64,000 nt of DNA from contig JAPQWV010000305.1 in NCBI GenBank assembly GCA_027422505.1, positions 656,001-720,000 on the forward strand, read 5' to 3'. A program made the translations under genes and the position numbers. How positions within the stretch are numbered: position 1 is the stretch's first letter; each line of letters starts with the position of its first letter. This document shows positions 11,425 through 22,415 of the stretch, in pieces. The stretch comes from Craterostigma plantagineum. Taxonomy: Eukaryota; Streptophyta; Magnoliopsida; Lamiales; Linderniaceae. The notes beneath the pieces are model-generated. The model made no database searches. It worked only from the letters and a program-made list of their open reading frames with translations, and was not told the DNA's origin.

Positions 11425-11635
11425 AGAAAACGCACGGCCCCAAAAACAGTACCCAAATATGCAAATTGATCCCATGCCGCGGCTCAGGTGGTGCAACCAG
11501 CTGTCTCCTCAGGTGCACCTCCGGCCATGCGACGGGCAACCATAAATGGGCCGACATTTAGCTCGTCCGTTGCCCCCGAGGGAAAGGAGAACTCCATCAA
11601 GAACCACAGGAACTCCACCCTAAAGCGGTGGCAGT
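11425..11635 (+). pseudogene. R2R3-MYB pseudogene, 3' fragment (end of R2 and R3 repeat)
   Basis: This continues the fragment at 6372-6432. It reads THGPKN near 11431, then RLRWCNQLSPQV at 11480-11515 (the R2-R3 junction diagnostic of subgroup-22 R2R3-MYBs) and IKNHRNSTLKR at 11596-11628 (family form IKNHWNSTLKR, with the last core Trp changed to Arg). A segment equal to GRSGKSC is deleted, and frame changes and stops occur inside R3. The gene is clearly dead. The reading is then cut by the hAT-like element at 11636. A 27-codon Gln-rich tail at 12247-12540 may be its old C-terminus. Confidence 0.85.
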
Positions 11636-12216
11636 GAGGGTTTTCATGATAGGACCGGACGGCCGGTTCCGACCGGAAATCGGTGAACCGGTCGGAATTC
11701 CGGTTCGGTTCCCGTCCGATCTAAGTTTAATTAAAAAAGAAACAAATCAAAACGATATAAAAACAAAGCGAAAGACTGAAATATGAAACATGCATTTGGT
11801 CTGGTGGTTAAGACTTCAAATTTTGTCTAGTTGGGGTTCGATTCTTGCCCAATCCATTTTACATTTTTTATTTTATAATTAATTTATGAGCCAATATTTT
11901 TTTTTATTCAATTTGACACCTCAATTTTATAAATTTAATATTACAGATCCTATTACACCATTAATTTTAATTACCAACACAATTTCTTTTTGTTCAATTA
12001 CGATCCCTGTGTTTATAAAATTCTTATTTAAAAATGTTCATTAAAGCATGTATATTTTCGATGTTATTTGATACATTAATTCGTAAAATACATATTTATT
12101 AGATCTAAAGCTAACGGTTTTATACCGGTTTGATTCCGGTTTTATACCGGTTAAACCCCTGAACCTTAAACCATTAAAATTTCCGGTACGGTTCGAAAAC
12201 CCGGTTTCAAAACCTT
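11636..12216. mobile_element. non-autonomous hAT-like element, copy 2, 581 bp
   Basis: It is flanked by direct repeats ggtggcagt (11627-11635 and 12217-12225). Read as an 8 bp duplication (gtggcagt), the ends become GAGGGTTTTCA and, on the reverse strand, CAAGGTTTTGA, an imperfect terminal inverted repeat with 8 of 11 matches and the hAT CA(A/G)GG form. Read as 9 bp it could be Mutator-like. The centre holds tRNA-like boxes A and B (about 11797 and 11833). It has no transposase. Copies occur at 1-520 and, diverged, in CPS intron 7. Confidence 0.7.
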
Positions 12217-12225
12217 GGTGGCAGT

Positions 12226-12540
12226 ATATGATAGTACATATCGTATATGCAGAGGCATATCGAAGAGCAGCAGAAGCAACAACAACAGCTCACGACGACC
12301 GCCGAGGAGGGCGGTGATGAGCAGTGGCAGAGCCACGTGAGGACCAGTGTGGTCAGTGGACCCCACTGGAATTTTTTTTATTTAGTAATTTAATGTAATT
12401 TTTTAGCTACGGACTAAAATTGAATATTTTTACGCAGTAGGGACCCCAGTGAAAAAGTTTAAAAATATAGGGTGTGGGGTCCAATTAGACTGGACCCCAC
12501 TAAATGATAACTCTGGCTCCGCCACTGGTGATGAGAGAGA
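12226..12540 (+). pseudogene. possible C-terminal remnant of the MYB pseudogene
   Basis: If the 206 bp MITE (12322-12527) and one target copy are removed, a short frame opens from about 12256: MQRHIEEQQKQQQQL, then TTTAEEGGDERDD and a TAG stop. The tract just before it reads YISYM, faintly like the conserved EVRSYM block of MYB44-type C-termini. It is Gln-rich and acidic, as transcription factor tails often are. The link to the MYB fragments rests on position and weak similarity only. Confidence 0.3.
12322..12527. mobile_element. hAT-type MITE, 206 bp
   Basis: Terminal inverted repeats are cagtggcagagcca (left) and, on the reverse strand, cagtggcggagcca (right). It is flanked by a perfect 8 bp duplication gtgatgag (12314-12321 and 12528-12535). 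The internal part also pairs: ggtcagtggaccccac against gtggggtccaattagactggacc. It has no coding capacity. The 8 bp duplication and the CAGTGGCGGAGCCA end suit the hAT superfamily. Confidence 0.85.
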
Positions 12541-12594
12541 TGATTAGGGTTGAGATGCACCGAGACAAAGCACAAGAGAGCATGTAATGGGAAA

Positions 12595-12717
12595 GTGGAC
12601 AATCGAAGAGGCTTCATGGATCTCATTTGGGGCGTCGATTGTCCACACTCGAAGAGATCACACGCGTGGTCTGTTAAATATTTCTCATGTTTGGACAACA
12701 GACAACGCGTGTGATCT
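12595..12717. repeat. two adjacent fold-backs
   Basis: First hairpin: gtggacaatcga (12595-12606) with its perfect complement tcgattgtccac (12635-12646). Second hairpin: agatcacacgcgt (12655-12667) with acgcgtgtgatct (12705-12717), extended inward by seven more pairs after one mismatch, leaving a loop of about 21 bases. Neither hairpin lies in a recognised element. Confidence 0.75.
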
Positions 12718-12719
12718 AC

Positions 12720-14190
12720 TGTAGAAAAGGAAGAACCGAAATCATTTATCATTTATTTAAGTTTGAATATAAATTCTGTCTGTTGGATTACGGAAGAGTA
12801 ATTGTTATTATTACGAATTATATATAGTAAAAAATATATTCTTAAAAAGGAGTTGGAGGATTTGGTAGCTAAATAGTAATGAAAAAGCATGACAAATAGT
12901 GGGATCTATGTACTACTAACGGTTGAGGTTGTTTTACCGTTATTGATTGGCAAACTGATAGTGATTTGTTCTTATCATCCTATTTTATGTTATGAAATAA
13001 TGTCCGAAAAACATCGCCGCATACCCACCCAAAAATGATCAGAAATGATCGTGGGTGTTATTTTTGCTTTATTTATGTTTATTATTTAAATTAAAATTAA
13101 AACTTGCATGGCATTACTATGACAAACCTACATTTCAATTCTAATATATATAAGATAAGATGGTTCCATCATTTATTCTATTTTATGAAATCTTATGTCG
13201 GTTTATTATTGCAAACTACGAAACAGAGCACGTCGCTATTTTTTGTCCATTCGAAATGAAGCATGTTTGTCGAAAAATACACATTTTGAAACATGCTTCA
13301 AAAAACACATTTTAGAAGATTATATTTAAAACGAGATACTATATAACTTGTACATGTGTTTTGCTCTTGTTTGCATCTTTGAATATACGCGCGCGCGTGT
13401 GTATATATACAGAAGTATGTATTGAAAGAAATGCACAAAACTTACTAGTAAAGAAATACATTGAGACTTCTGTTGTAGTTTTCCGAAGAATTTGTATCAT
13501 CGACGTACGTTGGAGTACTTCTACTCCATATTTTCGTATCATGGTATATCTTAATTACTTATTTCTAAAATTAGATAATGTTATTTTTTTCCGCTGAGTA
13601 AATCGAAGCGCGAAACTGAGAATAAGGACGTATTTACTCTTGTCTGAAAATATTATGTATCCCAGTTCCCAATATTGATTATTTTTAAGAAAAATCCATT
13701 CGGAATGGACCAAAATGAAAGATTTCCTAAATCATATAAATCTGAATCTTTGACTGTGGTCGTCCAGAAAAGTACAGTGCGTTTGTTTGGGAGATCAATG
13801 GTTATTGTTATTATTTTAATATTTCCATATATTTTAGACAATCAAACTAAAGAAAATAGAACATACATTGAATTCATCGGATTATGGCATCTCCAATATG
13901 TAATGATTTCAAATTTACTTGAATGTTTTTTGTTGTTATTATCGTAGCTTGTATGAATTTATAATTAGATGAATAGACATGAAGGATTAGTCCTGCTATA
14001 AGTTAAAATCGTCTCACAGTCCACATTGAAATTTAATTCAGACCGAACTTTGTCGAAAATAAGATTACAAATGAAGAAAATTTAATGTGTGGGGTGGGGA
14101 TACATCCTTACAATAAAAAATAAAAATTACAGATTCTGAATCTCTTCTATTTCAGATGGAAAAAAAATGAAATCCCAACTTCACCAGAAA
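12720..14190. other. AT-rich intergenic DNA, no supported gene
   Basis: Open frames at 13339-13597 and 13653-13947 on both strands overlap each other, lack family motifs and have the composition of chance frames. A short alternating purine-pyrimidine run (tatacgcgcgcgcgtgtgta) lies near 13384-13404. Confidence 0.55.
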
Positions 14191-14211
14191 ATTAATTTGA
14201 TACCCTTTTGA

Positions 14212-15389
14212 TGTGTTCCAAAAAATCGCCCTTCACGTTCGCGCGCAAAGTAGATCGTTTTGTTCCCCTCGTCGCCGTATTAATGCCTGAAATATCAAAG
14301 AAAACACTAGGTAGGCGCCGTTTCGGCGACGCCCCTCCGACGCTCAAGTCAGATAAATCATCTTCAATAAAAAAGGTTATCGCAAGTGCTAGGCATAAAA
14401 GTGGTTTCGTTATAGTGTGCGTACCTTTGATATGTTTTAACCGTTACCTTTTATACTGGTATCGTCTTCCCTTGCCTTGACTTGTTCGTCATCCCAGTTC
14501 GCTCTTTCGCGAACTTTACGCGGAGACCTGGTCTTCCTCGTCGCTCCACGTTCTTTCCCACGTTCTTCATATCATCTTAAACCGTCTTGACTGAGCTTCC
14601 CCTTTATTCTTCAGACAACTCGATCCTGTCCGACCCCTTCCCTCTGAGACCAATCACCTCGGCTCGATCTCTCCATGCCATGGGGTTGATCTACTGGAGT
14701 CGCCCTCAATTTTCTCCTCGGGGCAAGTATCTCACGCCATCTCCTCGGCATTTCTAACGTATCTTCTCCTCTCGAGCTTTCGCGCTATCTCCCAGACTCA
14801 CGGGTTATTTTATAGTTAGCCCAAATCCCGAGGGTAACATCCTTCATCGTCGTTTTTCTTTCCCGCATGTATTATCATCAAGTGTCAAGGGAGCGAGTTG
14901 TCGTATTACTCTAGCGTGAAAGTAGCTTTGCATTTCCTCAAGCTTGTTTGTATCTTACTCCCTGTGACAAAGATCACACGATTTGGGCTAGTGGGATCTT
15001 TGTAACCAACCACTAATGTCCATGATTAGTAGTTCATAACAATGATGACTTGGCTCTTGTCCATGTTGGCTTACTCCACGCATGTTTCCCATTTCCCCTG
15101 TTCTCACTCCCACGTTTGCTGATAAAGACCATGACATGCTTAGGTAATTATTGTCATATGTCCAAGAACCTACTAGTAACGGACCGAACAGATTTAAGTC
15201 CTACTCGGGAGTTTGCTCGGGAGTACATTCTTAAGAGTGCCGTCCTCGGGCGTTTTATTAGCATAAGGTGGTAGACTCACTCTTCCTCTTTCAGGTTAGT
15301 TCCCGAGCGCGTTCTTTTCTCGGGAGATATTTTCGAGGGAAAATATCTTCCCGCTTTTATTAGCAACTGTTGATGTTGAGCTTTCAACA
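14212..15389 (-). mobile_element. Ty3/Gypsy-type LTR (solo or truncated), boundaries approximate
   Basis: On the reverse strand this begins TGTTGAAAGCTCAACATC at 15389, has a TATA box in ggctaactataaaataac near 14820, and near its end carries acttgagcgtcggagggg (14332-14349). That last sequence is the motif characteristic of the R/U5 part of many plant Gypsy LTRs. It is far richer in GC than the flanks. I found no matching LTR and no clear target duplication, so the outer ends are uncertain. Open frames inside it (14208-14480, 15050-15274) match nothing I know. Confidence 0.5.
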
Positions 15390-15396
15390 TTAGCAA

Positions 15397-16116
15397 TGTT
15401 GGGGTAACATTCTAGTCAATATTTATTGACCGAGAATGTTCCCTATCTCAGTTTTATCTTTCATGCCCAAAACTAATTTTATTTGTGACGTGGCATTTTT
15501 CTAGTGTTAGGCAGGATATGGATAAGTGCTGGAATGGATCAAACCGTGTGGAAAGAGTGTGGATAAGCTGGAGCGCAAAATGAAAAGGAGCATACTAAAA
15601 ATAGAATGCTTGGAGCTCAAGTGAAGACCGAGTGTATGGAGCTGACCAAGTCTCATCCTAACGGTCACTAACGAACCAAATCTACCTTAGGGACGTTAGT
15701 GGCAGTTGCCAAGTCCATTTTGTGGAGTAACGCCCAAGTCGAAGAGTATATAAGGGAGACTTCATTTTCCGGACAAGGGTACGAACTTACAACGAGCGAG
15801 AACGAGATGATCAGAGCGAGCGAGTACCATCTCTGAGAGTTTTCTTTTTAGCCTAATTTTTCAAAGGTCGAAAGACTTTGTAGTTTGCATAATCATTTGG
15901 TTCGTAGGTTTTTCTAGGCTTAGTTTTCACTATCCTTTTGATAGTTTGTAATCCATCTTTATAGTGGAGTTTGCGCCTTGAGGCACGCAGCAAGTTATTT
16001 GACTTGCTGCACAAAATCACTTCGTGTGTTCATTTCATTTCGTCACTAAGTTTGTTCTATTTCTGCTGTGCGCTTCAACTGTGAGATTGAGTGTTAACCC
16101 GACATTTCACCCAACA
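15397..16116 (+). repeat. Copia C 5' LTR
   Basis: Begins TGTTGGGG and ends CCCAACA, complementary short ends of a Copia LTR. A TATA box (gtatataaggga) lies near 15747. The primer binding site is 52 bases further on, more than usual, so the LTR may reach about 16165 instead. The 3' LTR is missing because the element is truncated at about 29062. Confidence 0.6.
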
Positions 16117-16168
16117 TAAGTTTACAACTTAGTTTTTACATCCATATTGAACGGGACCCCCTTCAAAG

Positions 16169-16180
16169 TGGTATCAGAGC
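16169..16180 (+). promoter_or_regulatory. primer binding site of Copia C
   Basis: tggtatcagagc, complementary to the 3' end of initiator tRNA-Met, the standard plant Copia primer site, 40 bases before the gag start at 16220. Confidence 0.85.
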
Positions 16181-16219
16181 CTAACGCTTGACGTTACTAA
16201 GTGCAAAGATTCATCTGCA

Positions 16220-18145
16220 ATGGATGTGACGAGTTCAAATTACATCGGTAAAGTCCCAGTGTTAGACGGCACCAACTATGTGTATTGGAAAGTGCGAGTT
16301 CGGCAGTGCATCAAGTCGATCGATGTGCGTTCTTGGGAATCAGTTCTAAATGGATACACTCCACCATGAACAGCCCCTGATGCTGATGGAGAAGTATTCG
16401 ACAAGCCGGTCGAAGAGTGGAGGTGACCGAGCGAAACGCAGCTGAGTTCAAGACAAGGCACTCAACGCCATCTTCCATCGGTGGACATTTTTATGTTTAA
16501 GATTATCCAGACTTGCACAACCGCAAACAACGCATGGGATCTACTCCAAAGGTACTGTGAAGGCGATGCGAGTGTGAAGGAAACCAAATTACGGCTCCTA
16601 CTCAATCAGTTCAAGAACATAAGGATGAAGGAGGATGAAGACATCACCACGTATTTTGGAAAGCTTTTGACAATCTCAAGCGAATGTGCCAGCCTTGGAG
16701 ATCCGATCGCCAATAAGGTATTGAATTCTAAAGATATTCGTACTCTAACTAAAAAATTCAATGTGAAGGTAGCGGCGGTAGAGGAAGCACACAACTTGGC
16801 CAATATGAAATTCAACACGTTGATGAACATCATGAAGAATTATGAGACCGATCTTGAAGTCCAAAAGAGGGCCTCTCACGGGAAGAACCTTGCTCTTGTC
16901 AATCAACCTATCATGGTTCAATCCGAGGACGACGCCGACAATGATGATGATACGGCCATGCTTGTGAAGAACTTCAAAAAGTTTCTCAGGAAAAAAAGAA
17001 GAATAATGTTGGCCCAACATTCAGAAAAGGACAGAATGTTAGAGCTGAGCCCTCCTCTGTCCTCCGTTTCCCAACGCAAACCAGATCCTAAGAAAAAGAA
17101 TCTCGACTATGACACAGTGAGATGCTATGAATGTTAAGGTTGCGAACACTATGCCAACGAATGTGCGAACACACTTCGCAAACGTGGAAAATTGCTTTGG
17201 GTGGACCTATCCGACGATGAAGATGAAGAGCAGTCCCCTACACAGACCAAGCAATCATCAGTGACAATCCAGTCATTCTCAGATGGCAAAGACGAAGAAG
17301 ATCATCAATTCGGCTTTACTGCGGTAACTGATGTTGAGCCTGACTCAACATCTGAAAAACATATCATATTTTATTATGATGATTCAAATTGTTTTGATGG
17401 GTTTTGGAGTTCTGATGATGCAGAAGCAGATTGTAGCAAAGAAGCTCAGATGAACGAAGCCTTCAAGCTATTATCCTTACAATATGAAATTGAGAAGGTG
17501 AAAAACGAGCAGCTCAAAGCCGCAGTAAAAGCACTGTCCGAGGAGAATGTGAAGAATGAAAAGTTGATTGAAAGCTTGGTGAAAGGAATGAACAAGATTG
17601 AAGCCGTACTGACACAAAAGGACAAGGAAAGCGACAAGCTCCAAAAGCAAGTCGATGAAGCCGATAAGACCTTTACGAAGTTGAACAAGGGTAAATCTAC
17701 CCTTGATGGGGTATTGTCTTTAGGTATTTTTGATAAGCAAGGTCTAGGATTTAATTCTCAGCCTGCTTGTGATGTCCCAAAACCCGTGACCCATGTTCAA
17801 CCTAAGATAGTGTTTGTTAAAGCTCAAGCCGCGAGTGATGAGAGTGAAACTGTGAATCTTAAGAATAGTCCCGAGCATACTGCCACTAAGAATAAGGATA
17901 GCTCATATTATTGTCTTCATTGTAAGTAAACGGGTCACTTAAAACCTTTTTGTTGGAAATTAAAGAGGGAGATTTCTGCAAAGAAATCGATGTCGGCTGA
18001 AATGTTATCCAACATCCCGCTCAATATCGAGAAATCAGTGTTGAAAGGAATGTCTGGAGAAATCTCAGCTGGCTCATCTTCAAGTTCTAATAAACAGAAT
18101 GCTGCTTTGTCGTCTAAGAAAGTTTAGGTCGAGAAATCTGTTCAT
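16220..18145 (+). pseudogene. Copia C gag (Sirevirus-like, long)
   Basis: Gag opens at 16220 with MDVTSSNYIGKVPVLDGTNY, followed by YWKVRVRQC. A TGA stop interrupts it near 16369, and the frame changes before 16481. The core (16481-17137) has the retrotran_gag/UBN2 pattern: AWDLLQRYCEGDASVKETKL. A zinc knuckle (CYEC.GCEHYANEC) near 17130 contains an in-frame stop. An acidic, coiled-coil-like extension follows (17192-17929, SDDEDEEQS.. and long KEN-rich helices). A second knuckle near 17915 (CLHCK-stop-TGHLKPFC) is also broken. The long acidic extension with a second knuckle is typical of the Sirevirus (SIRE/Maximus) branch. Confidence 0.85.
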
Positions 18146-18147
18146 AA

Positions 18148-18592
18148 ATGCCATGTGTGTATACCTCTTTGCGAGCTAACGTGATAGGTTCATGGTACTT
18201 CGATAGCGGGTGTTCCCGACATATGACTGGTACTAAGGAATATCTCAGTGATTATATGCCTTTAAGGAGTGAATCTGTGATCGGAGGAGGTGCTAAAGGG
18301 CGGATTCTCGGCCGAGGCGGATTGAACGTGCCCGACTTTCCCAAGCTAAGCAACGTCCTTCATGTGAACAGGCTCGTAGCAAAGCTGATAAGCATAAGCC
18401 AACTCTGTGACGACGACCTTTAGGTAAGATTTAATAAGGAGTGTTGTGAAGTTTTTAACAATTCTATGCGAATGATGGCAGGTAAAAGATTGAGGGACAA
18501 CTGGTACCTTGTCGGCGACAAATCTAGTGTGAAGGACGTGTGCCAACTTTCTAAGGCCGAAGATGATGTAATCCTATGGCACTACAAGCTGC
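18148..18592 (+). pseudogene. Copia C protease and start of GAG-pre-integrase
   Basis: Shows WYFDSGCSRHMTG, the aspartic protease active-site segment of Sirevirus-type Copia elements (Asp of DSG at about 18200), then NVLHVNRLVAKLISISQLCDD. A TAG stop follows, then GKRLRDNWYLVG. The reading stops at WHYKL where Copia B is inserted (18593) and resumes at about 28382 with LGHVNYRTLEHL. Confidence 0.88.
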
Positions 18593-20804
18593 TGTTGGGA
18601 AACCCCGGGTGACCCCAGGCCTTGCCCCGGACGCAGCGGAATTTAAAATTTTTTCCCGGGTTCCCCATATGGTTTCCCCATGATACTCGATTAAAGAAAG
18701 AAAAGGCACACGTAGACACGGTATAGTATAAGGATCTTACCCTCGTAGCGAAGATCCTTAGCTCCCGTAGCTCACGAACTGTGCCGAAGAGAGTCACGCC
18801 GACCCCGTGACGTGCCGCAGACCAACACCTCCCCAAGGATGGCTAGAGGAAGTGTCGAATGTTTTAAGAGGTGTGTATTTGTGATTCACTACAAACTCAC
18901 TTACACTTGGGTTTTTCTCAAAGATCAAACCCAAATGCTCTCACCACTAGTTTAGTGTGAGTAACCTTATTAACTGACGAAAATCCCAAGTCTCATACTT
19001 GTAAAACCAAGTTTTAAATCATGAAATAGACGTTAGATTTGTTTAAATGAGATCATGTCCTACATGACTCATTTTTGTTTGATTCTCTTGTTATTTTATC
19101 ATCTATTGACTAGATATTATCCCACAAATCGTAACCAAATAACAAGGAACGAAATTGGATTTGATTTGGATCAAGTTTGACCAAAAAACTTTCGGTCACG
19201 GCCTCTGACATGACCTTTCACGGTCATGACATGTTTTAGGCAGCTTCTGCCACTCGTCACGGCCTAAGTCACGGTCGTGACCATCTTCTGGAGGCCTTCA
19301 CGGCCTGGGCATGAAGTGTCACGGCCGTGACACTGTCGGGGAGCATATGGCTCGCCCACTGTCGGTCGTCACGGCCACGTGCAATGTGTTCACGGCCGTG
19401 ACGCTTTTAATAGCTTTGCGAGAGTTTCTTACTTCTCTCAAATTGAGGGGTAAACGATGTCCGATTGCCCTGAAATTTTAACCTTAATTAAAAGACTCAC
19501 CCGTCTTGATTCTGACTAGAGGGATTCTCAATCCGAGATCTAGATTGGGAGATATGAATTTTTAAAGCTATTGCAACTTTGCAGACAGGCTTCACGACCG
19601 TGACGAGCCTTGCTCATCGTTCTGAACCCTACCTACGCCTCATTCTTCATCACTTCATTCCGTGAATTTACATCCATATAAATACAGTTTGTAAAACTTG
19701 TCTTCAACGTTTTTATTAACGTCTCTAAGACTGTTAAATCTATTTACACCTCATAATAGTTAGGCACTATCACAGTGATCATTTTTAAGCCCGGCTCTCT
19801 TAGTTCGTCTCAACCCGACAAGGGAGAAATCCAAGAATTCAGTAAGCTCCTAGCCAGTCCTGTAGTACCGAATTGATCCCGTGTTGAGTACGATCTTCGA
19901 TCTACGAAGCGACTATAGATTGTCGTCGTACGTATAGACCCTTCACATATGTCCCGTTCGAGTGAGATCATGGTTACGTCAAACTCACTAGACTCGACTC
20001 CATGACTTATTCATGACTAGCGAAATTACTAAACTGCTCCCCACATCCCACGTGAGTCAGTTTATAGCTTCGGCCGAAGACTTTGTAATTTCCCATCCCC
20101 GAATATGCATAGGACATATATCTGTTACTAACGAGACAGTGAATCGCTCACGATAGTCTAAGCATGGCAGTTACCCTTCGTTGTCAAGACCACATGTCGC
20201 CGCCGATCCATGTTAGTTCCCGAACAAGGTGGGCCTAGCAAACTAGTGACAAGTCAAGACCCCAAAGTCAACTCCGTCAAAGACCCTTCGGTGTAAGGTC
20301 CACGCACACTACTATAGTCAATCGATCGATCATAACAATAAGGCCCATATGATCGTCGATTGCGAGTCGTGTCCAAGTACAAGTTAATCCCCTGATTCAA
20401 CTTATACCATTGTTACGACCTCCCGCTTCCCAAGCGAATGATTGGCACAACCATATAAGAGTCATCAATGAATAAGTCGTAATTGACGCTCAGTCACCCT
20501 ACTGAGGTCTAGGACTTATGGACTATTTTAATATCGGAGGATAATAGCTCACCGGTGCCCCTCTCTCATCCTATAAGAATCGGTAACTAAACTCACGATA
20601 TATAGGATTTATTTATTTACCATCTCACCGGATGCCTAGTAAGACTTATAGGTAAATAAATAATATGTCTTTTAAAGAATAAAAATAAATTTCATTAATA
20701 CTTATAAGAATACATTATTCAAATACAGAGCGAATAATACATCAATTATTAATACATGCCTATTCATTACATCCTCGAATGGCATTCCGAGGGCACATCC
20801 CCAA
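18593..20804 (-). repeat. Copia B 3' LTR (left), 2.2 kb
   Basis: Starts TGTTGGGAAACCCC and ends cacatcccca. It contains a cluster of palindromic tcacggccgtga motifs at about 19195-19600, including the perfect 18-mer gtgtcacggccgtgacac at 19316-19333. It aligns throughout with the right LTR, with small indels. Confidence 0.9.
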
Positions 20805-20935
20805 AAATCTCCCACTTGCACTCAATGCCATGTGCTTTGATATCATAACGTCATTTTATGGAGCTGTCAATCAAGCACTGCCTGTGAGAGAGGCTTGGTG
20901 AACGGGTCCGCCACGTTATCCGCGGTGGCTATTTT

Positions 20936-21550
20936 CTACACAGCTATGTAGCCATTCTCAACGAACCCGCGCAGCACGTGGTATTTTCTTTCAATGTGTT
21001 TGGACTTTGAATGAGACCTAGGTTCCTTGGCTTCTGATGCTGCCCCACTATTGTCGCACCACAATGGTAGCGGGCGGTCCACTATGCCTGGAACAACTTG
21101 GAGTCCTTCTAAGAACTTCCTCATCCAAACACCTTCCTTTGCTGCCTCAGAGGCCGCAATATACTCCGCCTCAGTGGTGGAATCAGCAGTAGTGCTTTGC
21201 TTAGAACTTTTCCAAGACACTGCTCCACCATTGAGCGTATTAACTAAACCAGAAGTAGATTTTCGGTCAGCCACGTCTGACTGGAAATCCGAATCGGTAT
21301 AACCATCCACCTCTAATTCTCCATTTCCATAAATCAGTACCACATCTTTAGTCCGTCTAAGGTACTTAAAGATATTTTTTACTGCATTCCAATGTTCTTT
21401 ACGAGGATTATACTGGTACCGACTTACTATGCTCAAAGCATACGCAATGTCAGGCCGTGTACATAGCATCGCATACATTAGGCTACCTATTGCTGATGCA
21501 TAAGGAATTTCAGTCATTTCCTTCCTTGCTTCCTCACTTTGAGGACACAT
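20936..21550 (-). pseudogene. Copia B RNase H domain
   Basis: 204 codons. It reads IPYASAIGSLMYAMLCTRPD, RYLRRTKDVVLIYG, GYTDSDFQSDVADRKSTSG, AVSWKSSKQSTTADSTTEAE and KSKHIERKYHVLRGFVENG, the complete set of Copia RNase H landmarks. It ends about 130 bases before the polypurine tract. This is the best-preserved part of the element. Confidence 0.92.
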
Positions 21551-21637
21551 GGATTTTGAGAGATGAATCTCATGTCACATTGGCAAGAACCCTTTCCTAG
21601 ATTCATCCATTCGAAACCGTTTCAGGATCTTTTCTAA

Positions 21638-22290
21638 CTAAAAGGCCTGAGATAAACCTATCATTCGATTCGCTCGATCTCTAAAAAGGCGAAATCCAAG
21701 AATATAGGTTGCTTCTCCCAGGTCTTTCATGGAGAACTCGATCGAAAGCCAAGCTTTCACCTCCGAGAGCATAATATCATTTCCCATCAAAAGGATGTCA
21801 TCCACGCACAATACGAGGAACGATATCTTACTCCCACTGACCTTCTTGTAAACGCAAGGCTCATCTTCATTCTTTAAGAATCTATAGTTCCTAACTACTT
21901 CATCAAATCGAAGATTCCAGCTTCTAGACGCTTGCTTAAGTCCATAAATGGACCTATTAAGCTTGCACACTTTGTGAGCATTTGCTTGCAATGTAAAACC
22001 CTTGGGCTGCTCCATATAGATTTCCTCTTGGAGGAATCCATTTAGGAAAGCAGTTTTCACATCCATCTGCCAGATCTCATAATCATAGTATGCTTCTATG
22101 GCAACTAGAATTCGGATAGACTTAATCATTGCAACAGGTGAAAAGGTTTCCTCATAATCTACGTCCTCTTTTGATTATACCCTTTCGCTACTAGCCTAGC
22201 TTTGTAGGTTTCAGCCTGCCCATCAGATCCAATCTTTCTCTTGTAGATCCAATAGGTCTAAAACTTTCGGGTAGGTCTACTAGAGTCCAG
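21638..22290 (-). pseudogene. Copia B reverse transcriptase
   Basis: The stretch 22129-21638 has WQMDVKTAFLNGFLQEEIYM, QPKGF, LNRSIYGLKQASRSWNLRFD, and the catalytic VLCVDDILLMGND (VDD retained, with Cys for the usual Tyr before it). It ends with YILGFRLFRDR. The upstream part to about 22290 (WIYKRKIGSDG.., TYKARLVAKGY-like) is out of frame. The polyprotein is interrupted by stops, so the element cannot move by itself. Confidence 0.9.
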
Positions 22291-22415
22291 ACTTGGTTGG
22301 TGTGCACCGAGTCCATCTCTGCTTTCATAGCTTCGACCCATTTCTTAGAGTCGACACCCATCATTGCCTGGTCAAAGGTAGCGGGGTCGTCACCAACGAT
22401 CCCCTCAGTCGCAGA

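Noticed and set aside
13339..13947. Possible small genes in AT-rich DNA
   Set aside because: Both strands are open over the same stretch, no motif, no start context and no neighbour logic.
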